Below, piece by piece: positions 46,051 to 54,859 of a stretch of 64,000 bases of DNA. Both the position numbers and the translations under genes were made by a program. Under the pieces are notes generated by a model. That model worked only from the letters and a program-made list of their open reading frames with translations. It was not told the origin of the DNA and did not search any database. The stretch spans positions 1 through 64,000 of the forward strand of contig CAVXQE010000004.1 of NCBI GenBank assembly GCA_963763755.1. Direction: 5' to 3'. Within the stretch, counting starts at the first letter, position 1, and the number at the start of each line of letters is the position of its first letter. The stretch is from Gaiellasilicea sp963763755 (GTDB lineage Bacteria > Actinomycetota > Thermoleophilia > Gaiellales > Gaiellaceae).

Positions 46051-48077
46051 CGCGAGGCAGCGACGGCGCCGGCCCGCTCAGCGCCCTGCAGCAGCTGCCG
46101 CCAGCCCGAGAGCACGCCGTGCACCTGCTCGGCGCCGACGATCGTCATCGTCGGGGAGCGGCAAGCTCGACGGGATGGAGGATGAACGCCCGCGTCTGAG
46201 GCCCTCCGATCCCACCGTGGAACGAGATCAGCTCCTCGAAGGCGCAGCCCTCTTCGAGATCCGGGTCGTAGAAGCTGCCGACCATGATGTCGGCGACGTG
46301 CGCGAACCCGTCGGTGCGCAGCAGGTGCCGGGGCGCGTTCGGTGCGAACGGCGCCAGCGGATCCTCGCCCTCGACGGCTCCCTCGGCGAGGTAGTGAGCG
46401 CCGGCGGAGCCGAGTACGACCGGGCCGCGCTCCGAGGAGCGGACGAGGAGCCAGCCGACGTGCGGGTGCGCGCGGAGTGCCGGGATCAGCCGCGGGTGGC
46501 GCTCGTCGATCTCCTCGAGCGTGAGCCTGCGCGGCTCCTCCATCAACGAGATGAGACCGAGGTTTCCCGAGCCGAGCACGACGACCTCCCGGTCCGAGAC
46601 GTCGTTCTTCGCGCGCTTGCCCTTCTGCTTGTCGGGTCGCCCGGTCGCCTCGCCGACGGCGAGCCCGACCATCGAGTGCTGCTCGTCGCCGCCGGCGACC
46701 TTCTCGACGGTGCCGTGCTCGAGCGAGCGCTCGACGAGCTCGTCGAGCCCGTAGCCGTTCCGCTGCTTGAACGTCGCTCCCTGCGTCTGGCCGTGGTCGG
46801 AGAGCACGACGATCTCGTAGGGACGCGGCGCGTAGCGGCGCGCGCGGTCGATGCGACCGAACTGCTCGTCGAGCTTCCGCAGCGCCTCGAGGGTGTCCGC
46901 CCGCTCGAGCCCCGAGTGGTGCGCGACCTCGTCGTAGCTCGAGAACGTCGCATAGACGGCCGGCCGGCCGCGCATCATGTCCGTGAGGACGCCGTAGACG
47001 ATCAGGTCCCGGACGATCACGCACATCGCGCCGCGCAGGAACGGATAGATGCCGCCGCGGTGCCCTCTCGGCCTGCACATCGCGACGGATCGCCCGGAGC
47101 GAGGCAGTCCACTCGAGGATCACCTCCCAGCCGAACAGGACGAGCGCTCGCGTGACGTTGAACCCGTTGGCGAAGAACGCGCGATAGCCGGGGTTCGCCT
47201 TCTTCTCGGCCTCCATGCGGCTGACGGTGAGGATGACCTCCTCGGCCTCGCCCGAGAGCAGGTTGCCGCGGCTCGAGCCGCCGTCGACGAGCAGGCCGAT
47301 GCCCGTGGCGCGCTCGGCCTCGATGCGCGCGCAGTCGGCGGGAGCGGAGCAGGCCGTGAGCATGCCGGTCTCCTTGTCCACCCAGCGGAACGCCGGGATG
47401 TCGTCGTTGGAGCCGAGCAGGATCCCCGCCTGGCTCGCCCCGGTCTGCGAGGAGAGGTCGGTCTCCCACTCGGTCAGCCCGTGCGTGCCTTCGGCGACCC
47501 AGCGGGCCATGTTGGTGGCGTTCCCGTCCCGCATCGCCCGCCGGAGCACCGGGAGCGCGAGCCCGTCGATCTCGAGGTAGATGATCCCGGGAACGTCGGT
47601 TCGGGTCGCGCCACCCTGGCGGCGGGCGATTCGCTGGACGACGCGCACGGTGTACGTGTCGTCGTCGTTCGTCCCGAAGATCACCTCGAGGACGACGCTC
47701 ACGGCGGCGACCAGGAGCGCCGCCAGCAGCGCCCAGCCGAAGTTGTCCACCACGAAGGTGTTCTCCAGCAGATCCGAGGCGAGCTTGAGCACGACGGCGT
47801 TGAGGACCAGGACGAGCACGAAGCCGAGCGCGAGCATGAACGGCAGACGCAGCGCCGCGAGCAACGGCGGGAGCACCGCGTTCAGCACGGCGACCACGGC
47901 GGCCACGGCGAGCGCGCCGCCGTACCCCGCGATGTCGACACCGGGCAGGATCATCGCCGCCACCCCGAGCGACGCGGCCGTCAGCGCCCACGACAGCAGC
48001 ACGCGGAGCGGCTTGAACCGCGGCCGCTCGGGCTTCCAGGAGACGGCCTCTCCGTACGGGGCGGCCGGTGCGCTCAC
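46047..48077 (-). CDS. Holin-like membrane domain fused to alkaline-phosphatase-superfamily domain
   Basis: This protein of about 676 residues has four N-terminal helices of the phage-holin-4_2 type (VAAVVAVLNAVLPPLLAALR, LGFVLVLVLNAVVLKLAS) joined to an alkaline-phosphatase/phosphodiesterase-like catalytic domain: GIIYLEIDGLALPVLRRAMR, SSQTGASQAGILLGSNDDIP, FSSYDEVAHHSGLE and PYEIVVLSDHGQTQGATF. Metal ligands D, T/S, D-x-x-H and DH are visible. Two compensating indels (near 47060 and 46160) break the middle. It is probably an integral membrane phosphodiesterase acting on a lipid or head group. It lies between a flippase-like protein and a DUF4239 protein in one operon. Confidence 0.8.
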   Translation of the reverse strand: MSAPAAPYGEAVSWKPERPRFKPLRVLLSWALTAASLGVAAMILPGVDIAGYGGALAVAAVVAVLNAVLPPLLAALRLPFMLALGFVLVLVLNAVVLKLASDLLENTFVVDNFGWALLAALLVAAVSVVLEVIFGTNDDDTYTVRVVQRIARRQGGATRTDVPGIIYLEIDGLALPVLRRAMRDGNATNMARWVAEGTHGLTEWETDLSSQTGASQAGILLGSNDDIPAFRWVDKETGMLTACSAPADCARIEAERATGIGLLVDGGSSRGNLLSGEAEEVILTVSRMEAEKKANPGYRAFFANGFNVTRALVLFGWEVILEWTASLRAIRRDVQAERAPRRHLSVPARRDVRDRPGPDRLRRPHGHDARPAGRLCDVLELRRGRAPLGARAGGHPRGAAEARRAVRSHRPRAPLRAASLRDRRALRPRPDAGSDVQAAERLRARRARRALARARHRREGRRRRRAALDGRARRRRGDRATRQAEGQAREERRLGPGGRRARLGKPRSHLVDGGAAQAHARGDRRAPPAADPGTPRAPARRLAPRPLLGARPGRTRLRRRSLPRRGSRRGRGSAGAVRTERAPAPAAHRRVRARRRHHGRQLLRPGSRRGLRLRGADLVPRWDRRASDAGVHPPSRRACRSPTMTIVGAEQVHGVLSGWRQLLQGAERAGAVAASR

Positions 48078-48079
48078 CG

Positions 48080-49233
48080 TCAGTCCTCGCCCTTCGCGGC
48101 GCGCTTCGCTTCCTTCTTCGCCTTCTTCTCGGCCCGCTGGGCCTTCTGCTCGGCGACCTTGACCTTGGCGTCACCGTAGGACTGCCCGACGAGCAGCTTC
48201 CCGCCGGTCCAGCCGAAGACGGCGACGACGAGGACCAGCGCGACGAGGACGTTCCAGGCGGTCGTGATCAGCTGCTGGGCGGTGGAGTAGGCGACGGCGG
48301 TGCTGTTGGCGACGTCGCAGCACGTGTCGAGCGCGAGCGCGTTCGTCGCCTGGGTGATCCCGACCGCGCCCGGCGTGAACGAGACGGTGTTCGCGAGCGA
48401 GCCCGAGCCGGTCACCCACATGATCGACTCGAACGTGACCGGGATCGCGAATGCGGCCAGGAAGATCCCGATCACGGTCAGCTTGCACAGCCACGAGAGG
48501 AGCGACGGAAGAAACGCGTGCGTGAGGTACTCCTTCGGACGCGAGAGGATCACGCCGCCCTGCTTGGCCTGAGCCCAGAGCTTCTTGACCTGTCGCCAGA
48601 AGATGCGGCCGACGATGCACGATCAGGAAGACGGCCCCCACGACGATCAGGATCGAGACGACCGGGTTGTCGGAGATGTTGCCGAGGTTCTCGTGGAACG
48701 AGCCCGGCACGGACAGGAAGAGGTACAGGTAGACGAAGGTGCCCGCGATCGTGAAGAAGATCTTCTGCACCAGGTAGGCGGCGATCGAGCCCGCGAACGT
48801 CGCGGCGGGGATGATCGCGACGAACATCAGCAGCGTCACGAACGTGCCGATGTTCGCGGGCAGGAAGTTGTTCATCGCCACCCCGACCGCATACGCGGTC
48901 ACGATCGGCCAGAACTCGACCTGGCCGGGATAGGCCGCGCGCAGGATGCCGTAGTAGGAGAGTCCGGCCAAGAGCGTCTGGCCGCGTCTGGAAGACGAGC
49001 GCCGGCGACGATGTAGCCGACCGGGACGGCCTTGATCTGGTCCCAGAGGTCCGACAGCCACCCGATGACGTCGACGCCGAGCAGGCGTAGGACGACGAGC
49101 ACGAGCGACGATCCCCACCAAGCCAGGCTCCGACCTTGATGAGCCGGGCCTTGCGGGAAGGGTCGCCGAAAGGCAGGCCGCGATGGCGCCCTGGATCGGC
49201 GGCTTCCGTCACCTGCGGGGTTGTCGTCGACAC
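48080..49233 (-). CDS. Flippase-like / lysylphosphatidylglycerol-synthase TM-domain protein, copy 1 (frame-broken)
   Basis: An 8-helix protein of the UPF0104/LPG_synthase_TM family. Conserved pieces are LLAGLSYYGILRAAYPGQVE, VAMNNFLPANIGTFVTLLMF, FTPGAVGITQATNALALD and a lysine-rich tail. The PxxxG-rich loop motif (LPANIGTF) is typical. It would move polyprenol- or phospholipid-linked molecules across the membrane. Four indels (near 49115, 49010, 48985 and 48618). It starts with GTG, 39 bp after element F, and leads a four-gene operon. Confidence 0.8.
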
Positions 49234-49247
49234 GAGTTCGGGACAGC

Positions 49248-49290
49248 ATCCTTCACCCGCGCGGCGCGGGACATCACCCCAACGGTGTGA
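49248..49290 (-). promoter_or_regulatory. Regulon element F, upstream of flippase-phosphatase operon
   Basis: TCACACCGTTGGGGTGATG (49290-49272, minus strand) has AAGGAT at positions 19-24 (49253-49248), two bases closer than in the best sites. The site lies between the NfeD stop and the flippase start. Confidence 0.65.
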
Positions 49291-49314
49291 TTCACGGTTG
49301 TCCCAGCGAGTTCG

Positions 49315-49665
49315 TCAGTGCGGTGGGCGACCGTTCACGGCCTCCTCGTCGACGGGCTCGACCTCCAGGGTGAGCCCGTCAACAGCGGTCACACGCACGC
49401 GTGAGCCCGCCGGAAGGTCGGAGGCGGAGCGAGCCTCCCAGATCTCGCCCCGGACACGGATCTGACCGGAAGGGGCGAGCCGCTCGGACACCACGCCGGT
49501 CGCCCCGACGAGACGCTGGACGCCCGTCTGAGCCTTCTGCGGCCGCACGCGGCGTTGCCAGTACGCGGCCTCGAGGACGAAGAGCACGATGCTCGCGAAC
49601 CCGGCGAAGAAGTTCCACGGCGAGGGAAGGAAGATGAGGAGGACGATGGCGAGTAGGAGGAACAT
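49315..49665 (-). CDS. NfeD-like membrane protein
   Basis: The 116-residue protein has two N-terminal helices (LLLAIVLLIFLPSPWNFFAG and FASIVLFVLEAAYWQRRV) and a C-terminal OB-fold soluble domain (GVQRLVGATGVVSERLAPSG, VRGEIWEARS). NfeD proteins support membrane quality control, often with stomatin or a serine protease, neither of which is adjacent. The long open frame upstream is fused noise. ATG 49665 has GGAAGGAAG directly upstream. Element G lies 42 bp upstream, and a further half-site GAATCATC sits just before the ribosome site. Confidence 0.87.
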   Translation of the reverse strand: MFLLLAIVLLIFLPSPWNFFAGFASIVLFVLEAAYWQRRVRPQKAQTGVQRLVGATGVVSERLAPSGQIRVRGEIWEARSASDLPAGSRVRVTAVDGLTLEVEPVDEEAVNGRPPH

Positions 49666-49706
49666 CGGACTTCCTTCCGATGATTCGCCTCGGACGTGGG
49701 CTCGCG

Positions 49707-49725
49707 CATCACCCGGTGCGGATGA
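49707..49725 (-). promoter_or_regulatory. Regulon element G, upstream of NfeD-like gene
   Basis: TCATCCGCACCGGGTGATG on the minus strand fits the consensus at every fixed position. The -10 is unclear: GAATCA at positions 21-26, which belongs to the extra half-site, is the only candidate. Confidence 0.65.
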
Positions 49726-49742
49726 TTGAACCGGCTCGGGCT

Positions 49743-49775
49743 GAGGCCGTCGCGCACCCCCTGCGCGACGGCCTC
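49743..49775. terminator. Hairpin after DUF7144 copy 2
   Basis: A 14-bp perfect stem (GAGGCCGTCGCGCA, 49743-49756, with 49762-49775) and a 5-nt loop of C. Its arm shares GAGGCCGTCGCGC with the hairpin after DUF7144 copy 1. Confidence 0.75.
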
Positions 49776-49789
49776 GATCCGGTGGGCGG

Positions 49790-50204
49790 TTAGAGGGTGC
49801 GAGCTGGTCCTCAGCTCGGCCGCACTCTCTTCCCAGCGCGCGACGAGCGCGTAGAGGATGATGATGTTCAACGCCTGTGCGGTGAGTGTCCACAGCGGGT
49901 AGGCGCTGTTGCCGAGGAAGCCGAGTTGGGCGAGGAAGTTCAGCGACACGACCACGATCCCGAACCAGCGTGCCCAGCTCTGCCCGGTGAGCAGTCCCCA
50001 GCCCGCGAGAACCAGCAGCACGCCCCAGATCAGCATGATCCAGCCCCAGCCGGTCAGGTCGACGACCAGGAAGCCGGCCTGAGTGACGACGAAATACTCG
50101 TCGTCGAACAGAGCGATCAGGCCCTGGAAGAAGTCGATCGAGCCGATGATCAGCATCAGGATGCCGGCGAAGCCGACCCACCCTGCCATGCTTTTGGAGT
50201 TCAT
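49790..50204 (-). CDS. DUF7144-type four-helix membrane protein, copy 2 (3' frame break)
   Basis: A close paralogue of the 13355 gene (MNSKSMAGWVGFAGILML; FFQGLIALFDDEY; WGWIMLIWGVLLVLAGWGL). The frame runs past the expected end through the hairpin. A TAA at 49790-49792 is reached if one base is missing near 49810, which restores the paralogue's length. Strong ribosome site ACAGGAGG. A very weak element-like sequence (about 50297-50320) lies upstream; I do not count it. Confidence 0.82.
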
Positions 50205-50386
50205 CGATGTCCTCCTGTTGGAACGTCAGAAACCGCACCGGGAAGGAGGCTCGCGCTGCCTTCGCCCGTACGAGATCGGGTTTCGCCGTAAGAGTCGCAC
50301 TCCCTTCGGACGAGACGTTGCCCGCGATGGCAGCAGGGTGGGGGAGGACGGCCGTCCGGGGCGCCATGTAGGCTGCGGCCTCGCTG

Positions 50387-50662
50387 ATGTGTTGCTTCTT
50401 CCTTCTCTTCGCAGCTCTCGGTCCGCGCTTCGCGATCATCGCGGTGTGGCTGTTCGGCAACCGGGTCGACCTCGCGTTCGACTCGTGGCTGTGGCCGTTC
50501 CTTGGGCTCCTCTTTGCGCCGTGGACGACGGTCATGTATCTCCTGGCGTGGTCTCCCGGCGGTGTCTCGGGCGCTGAGTGGATTCTCGTCGGCCTCGGGG
50601 TAGCGCTCGACGTGGCGACGTACGGGGCCAGGTCCGCGCGAAGCAGATACGCGACCGCCTGA
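50387..50662 (+). CDS. Small three-helix membrane protein, unknown
   Basis: The 91-residue protein starts MCCFFLLFAALGPRFAIIAV and continues WPFLGLLFAPWTTVMYLLAW, with a third hydrophobic stretch near the C terminus (WILVGLGVALDVATYG). I do not recognise a named family. Homologues are commonly annotated as hypothetical membrane proteins. No clear ribosome site. It precedes the ZIP gene by 39 nt. Confidence 0.65.
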   Translation: MCCFFLLFAALGPRFAIIAVWLFGNRVDLAFDSWLWPFLGLLFAPWTTVMYLLAWSPGGVSGAEWILVGLGVALDVATYGARSARSRYATA

Positions 50663-50701
50663 GGCTCGCGTCCGCCGTGCTGCTGTGAGAGCGGCGGGCT
50701 G

Positions 50702-51433
50702 ATGGGCGCGGCGCTCGGCTGGGGGCTGCTCGCCGGCTCGTCGCTGATCCTCGGCGGCTTCCTCGCCTTGACGCTCTCGATCCGGGAGCACCTGCTCGGC
50801 TTGATCATGGCCTTCGGGGCCGGCGTGCTGATCAGCGCCGTCGCCTACGAGCTCGTGGCGGAGGCGTTCCAGACGTCGGCGGGAGGCGGCAGCCTCGGGC
50901 TCGGCCTCGCAGCCGGCGCCGCGACGTTCTTCGTCGGTGACTCCTTCGTCGACCGGCTCGGCGGCGACGGCCGCAAGGACATCGGCCGGTCAGGTACCGG
51001 CGGTTCCGGTCTCGCGATCGTGCTCGGGATCGTTCTCGACGGCATCCCCGAGTCGGCGGTGATCGGCCTCGGACTGCTCGAGGGGACCGGCGTGAGCGTT
51101 GCAGTGATCGCGGCGGTGTTCCTCTCGAATCTCCCGGAGGCGATCGCGGCCACCGCCGGCCTCACGGCCGACGGCTGGAAGCGCGGCCGGATCATGGGCC
51201 TCTGGGTACTCGTGACGCTCGTCTGCGGGCTCGCCTCGTTGGCGGGGTACGCGTTCTTCGACTCTGCCGGCCCCGGTACGCTCGCGTTCGTGCTCGCATT
51301 CGCGGGCGGCGCGATCCTCACGATGCTGGCCGACACGATGATGCCCGAGGCCTTCGAGCACGGCGGCAAGCAGGTGGGGCTCGCGACGACGCTCGGCTTC
51401 GCCGTCGCCTTCGCCCTGTCGGTCCTCGACTAG
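50702..51433 (+). CDS. ZIP-family metal transporter
   Basis: An intact 243-residue, 8-helix carrier. The signature helices carry LGIVLDGIPESAVIGLGLLE and AVFLSNLPEAIAATAGL. The central DGIPES and SNLPE motifs hold the metal ligands, though the usual histidine of HxxPE/G is replaced (NLPEA), as in many actinobacterial ZupT-like proteins. It would move zinc, iron or manganese into the cytoplasm. Confidence 0.88.
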   Translation: MGAALGWGLLAGSSLILGGFLALTLSIREHLLGLIMAFGAGVLISAVAYELVAEAFQTSAGGGSLGLGLAAGAATFFVGDSFVDRLGGDGRKDIGRSGTGGSGLAIVLGIVLDGIPESAVIGLGLLEGTGVSVAVIAAVFLSNLPEAIAATAGLTADGWKRGRIMGLWVLVTLVCGLASLAGYAFFDSAGPGTLAFVLAFAGGAILTMLADTMMPEAFEHGGKQVGLATTLGFAVAFALSVLD

Positions 51434-51450
51434 ACCTCGAGGTAGCCGGT

Positions 51451-51496
51451 TCATCCCCTCTGGGCGATGAGGCGTCGTGTCGCCGACCGACAGGAT
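51451..51496 (+). promoter_or_regulatory. Regulon element H, upstream of arylsulfatase
   Basis: TCATCCCCTCTGGGCGATG (51451-51469) differs from the cydA element in one base. CAGGAT lies at positions 22-27 (51491-51496). The arylsulfatase ATG is 56 bp downstream of the element. Confidence 0.7.
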
Positions 51497-51524
51497 CGCT
51501 GGACACGCGCGAACAGGAGACACC

Positions 51525-53884
51525 ATGCCCGAGCAGCCGCAGCGCCAGGTTCTGCCGATCCCGGATCAGCAGCACGTCGGCGTCACGACGTACGACGCCA
51601 AGGATCCGGCCACCGCCTTCCCGCCGATCGAGCCGCTGCGGCCGCCGGAGGGTGCGCCGAACGTGCTCGTGATCCTGATCGACGATGCCGGCTTCGGCTC
51701 GTCGTCGGCGTTCGGCGGTCCGTGTCAGACGCCGAACTTCGAACGCCTGGCGGAGAACGGGCTCAAGTACAACCGCTTCCACACGACCGCACTCTGCTCG
51801 CCGACCCGGCAGGCGCTGCTGACCGGCCGGAACCACCACGCCGTCGGCATGGGCGGCATCACCGAGATCGCGACGTCGGCTCCTGGCTACAGCTCGATCC
51901 GGCCGAAGTCGGCGGCGCCGCTCGCCGAGACGCTCAAGCTGAACGGGTACTCGACGGCGCAGTTCGGCAAGTGCCACGAGGTGCCGGTCTGGGAGACGAG
52001 CCCGATGGGCCCGTTCGACGCCTGGCCGACCGGCGGCGGTGGCTTCGAGCACTTCTACGGCTTCCTCGGCGGCGAGACGAACCAGTACGCACCGGCGCTC
52101 TACGAGGGCACGGTGCCGGTCGAGCCCGATCGGACACCGGAGGAGGGCTACCACTTCACGGAGGACATGACGGATCACGCGATCGACTGGATCCGCCAGC
52201 AGAAGGCGCTGATGCCGGACAAGCCGTTCTTCGTCTACTACGCGCCCGGGGCGACGCACGCGCCGCACCATGTTCCGCCCGAGTGGTCGGCCAAGTACAA
52301 GGGCAAGTTCGACCAGGGCTGGGACAAGGTCCGCGAGGAGACGATCGCGCGCCAGAAGGAGCTCGGCGTGATCCCCGAGGACGCGGAGCTCACCGAGCGT
52401 CCCGCGGAGATCCCGGCCTGGGACGAGACGCCTGACGACATGAAGCCGATCTTCGCGCGCCAGATGGAGGTGTACGCCGGCTTCATGGAGCACACCGACC
52501 ACCACGTCGGCCGGCTGATCGACGCCCTCGGAGACCTCGAGATCCTCGACGACACGCTGGTCTACGTGATCGTCGGCGACAACGGCGCGTCCGCGGAAGG
52601 CACGCCGAACGGCTGCTTCAACGAGCTCATCGTCCTGAACGGCGCCGCGGCGCTCGAGACCGTCGACTTCATGACCTCGCGGATCGACGACTTCGGGACG
52701 CCGAAGGCGTACAACCACTACGCGGTCGGCTGGGCGCACGCGATGGACACGCCGTACCAGTGGACGAAGCAGGTCGCCTCGCACTGGGGCGGCACCCGCA
52801 ACGGCACGATCATTCACTGGCCCGAGCGGATCAAGTCGAAGGGTGAGGTGCGGACGCAGTTCCACCACGTCATCGACGTCGCGGCCACGGTCCTCGACGC
52901 GGCCGGCTGCCCGAGCCCACGTTCGTCCACGGCATCCAGCAGATGCCCTTGCACGGCGTCTCGATGGCGCCGTCCTTCGACGACGCGGCGTCGCCGGAGC
53001 GGCGCGAGACGCAGTACTTCGAGATGTTCTGCAACCGCGGCATCTATCACCAGGGCTGGACCGCCGTCACGCGGCACTCGACCCCGTGGCTGATGGCGGA
53101 GGTGCCGCCGCTCAACGACGATGTCTGGGAGCTCTACGCACCGGACGACTGGACGCAGGCGCACGACCTTGCCGCCGAGCAGCCGGAGAAGCTCGCGGAG
53201 CTGCAGACGCTGTTCATCCTCGAGGCGGGGAAGTACAACGTCTTCCCGCTCGACGACCGTCGCGTCGAGCGCTTCAACGCCGACCTCGCCGGCAGGCCGC
53301 AGCTGGTGCGCGGCAACCGGCAGATCCTCTTCGGCGGCATGCGCCGGCTCAGCGAGAACTCGATCGTGGTGACGAAGAACAAGTCGTTCGCCCTCACGGC
53401 CGAGATCGAGGTTCCTGAAGGGGGAGCAGAGGGCGTGATCATCGCCCAGGGCGGTGCTTTCGGCGGCTTCAGCCTCTACGCGAAGAATGGCAAGCCGGCC
53501 TTCTGTTACAACCTGTTCGGCCTGCAGCTCTTCAAGGTCTACGGGGAGGACCCGCTTGCGCCGGGCGAACGCCAGGTGCGGCTCGAGTTCGCGTACGACG
53601 GAGGCGGGTTGGGCAAGGGCGGCACCTCGACGCTCTACGTCGACGGGACCAAAGTCGGCGAGGGCCGAGTCGACGCGACCGTGCCGATGCTCTTCTCCGC
53701 CGACGAGACGACCGATCTCGGGTCCGACAGCGCGACGCCGGTGAGCGACGACCACGGCCCGACGGAGACCGAGTTCACGGGACGCGTGAAGTGGGTCGAG
53801 ATCGACCTCGGCGAGGATGCGGAGGATGCCGACCACCTGATCACGCCGGAGGAGCGCCTGACGATCGCGATGGCGAGGCAGTAG
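51525..53884 (+). CDS. Arylsulfatase (one frame break)
   Basis: This protein of about 786 residues is a type I sulfatase. NVLVILIDDAGFGSSSAFGG provides metal-binding D53 and D54, and C91 in TTALCSPTRQALLTGRNHH is the CxPxR cysteine matured to formylglycine. The C-terminal part (from FALTAEIEVPEGGAEGVIIA) is a beta-sandwich typical of large actinobacterial and pseudomonad arylsulfatases. There is no signal peptide, so it is cytoplasmic. A single indel near 52912 breaks the frame. It would release sulfate from organic esters. No maturase gene is in the window. Ribosome site AACAGGAG. Confidence 0.88.
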
Positions 53885-53934
53885 CGGGCTCGGCCAGGCG
53901 AACACGCGGGCTGCGGTGGACCGACGATGTCGCC

Positions 53935-53969
53935 CGCCGGTCGACGCTTCTCTCAAGCGCCGACCGGCG
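53935..53969. terminator. Bidirectional terminator between sulfatase and CMD protein
   Basis: CGCCGGTCG (53935-53943) pairs with 53961-53969. After one A-C mismatch, the inner CGCTT pairs with AAGCG around the CTCTC loop. The 14-bp near-perfect stem lies between convergent genes. Confidence 0.75.
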
Positions 53970-53997
53970 ACTTCACGGCTCGGGAGATGCCCGGAGG

Positions 53998-54315
53998 TCA
54001 GCCCTCCGCGATCTCCTCCGCGAGCTCGGCGAGCTCGAGCGCGCGCACGATGTTGCCGGTTGCCGACGCGACGCGGGGCGTCCCGACGATCGGGGCGACT
54101 GCCGCGAGAACCCCGCGAACCTGCTCAGGGTCGATCTCGAGGCCGCCTGCAGCCGCCAGATTGAAGGCATACGACACTGGCGGTGCATCGACGGCGATCA
54201 GCGCGGCGATGCGCACGAGCATCAACGTCTCCGCGTCGAGGCTCGAAGCCTCGATCGAAGCTGTTGTCATGTTTGTGACCAGGTCGAGGACCGGGGTCTC
54301 TGTTGTCCCTGCCAT
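53998..54315 (-). CDS. CMD/AhpD-fold protein without catalytic cysteines, copy 1
   Basis: This 105-residue all-helical protein has the carboxymuconolactone-decarboxylase family core (LDAETLMLVRIAALIAVDAP, VRGVLAAVAPIVGTPRVASA). It contains no cysteine at all, so the AhpD-type CxxC redox centre is missing, and it has no histidine either. A peroxidase or decarboxylase role is unlikely; a binding or structural role is inferred. Ribosome site AAAGGAG precedes ATG 54315. Element I lies 96 bp upstream. Confidence 0.83.
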   Translation of the reverse strand: MAGTTETPVLDLVTNMTTASIEASSLDAETLMLVRIAALIAVDAPPVSYAFNLAAAGGLEIDPEQVRGVLAAVAPIVGTPRVASATGNIVRALELAELAEEIAEG

Positions 54316-54384
54316 GGGAGCTCCTTTCGGAAGGTTTGGGGCGCGGTCGGCGGCCGCGTCCTTGGAACCGTTCCTTCGAGTCTC

Positions 54385-54429
54385 ATCCTCCACCCAGCGG
54401 GGCAGCTTTCCATCATCCCGATCGGACGA
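54385..54429 (-). promoter_or_regulatory. Regulon element I with -10 box, upstream of CMD copy 1
   Basis: TCGTCCGATCGGGATGATG (54429-54411, minus strand) is followed by GAGGAT at positions 21-26 (54390-54385). It is the only site with G at consensus position 3. It overlaps the end of the gap after CMD copy 2. Confidence 0.7.
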
Positions 54430-54453
54430 AGGACGTGCGGGTCGCGGGAGGTG

Positions 54454-54811
54454 CTAGCCGTCGACCAGTTCGAGCGCGTCGGCCACGTCGTAGCCGAGCG
54501 CCAGCGCGAGGTTCGGAGCCGCCGAGACGACACGCGCGACGCCGACGATCGGGATCACTGCGATCAGCGTCCCGACGATCTCGTCGTACGAGGCGCCGGC
54601 CTTGAGTCCCGCCTCGACCGACGCTCATGTACGAGGGCGGCGCGGCATCGACCGCGATCAGGGCTGCGATCCTCAGGAGGGCGTGCGACCGCGGGTCGAT
54701 TCCGGCGAGCGTTGCGTTTGCGCGCTCCTCGCTCAGCAGCGCGTCGATGTAGCGATCGTCGCGCACTGCGAGCCTGCGAAGTGTGAGCTTGTACTCCTCC
54801 ACGGTGCTCAT
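54454..54811 (-). CDS. CMD/AhpD-fold protein without catalytic cysteines, copy 2 (frame break)
   Basis: A paralogue of copy 1: SHALLRIAALIAVDAAPPSY, then after an indel near 54620 YDEIVGTLIAVIPIVGVARV and ALALGYDVADALELVDG. About 118 residues, again with no cysteine. The paired hydrophobic helices and APPxSY motif are shared with copy 1. It starts 32 nt after the LuxR stop, and element J overlaps that stop codon. Confidence 0.8.
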
Positions 54812-54840
54812 CTCATTGGACACCTGCCGGCGTCCGGATA

Positions 54841-54859
54841 CATCACCCCGAGCGGATGA
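54841..54859 (-). promoter_or_regulatory. Regulon element J, upstream of CMD copy 2
   Basis: TCATCCGCTCGGGGTGATG on the minus strand fits the consensus fully. It overlaps the last codons and stop of the LuxR gene. The hexamer at positions 21-26 is TCCAAT, a poor -10. Confidence 0.65.

Noticed and set aside
50297..50320. A further copy of the 19-bp element before DUF7144 copy 2
   Set aside because: Read toward the gene it is CTCGTCCGAAGGGAGTGCG, which fails several invariant columns. Too weak to count.
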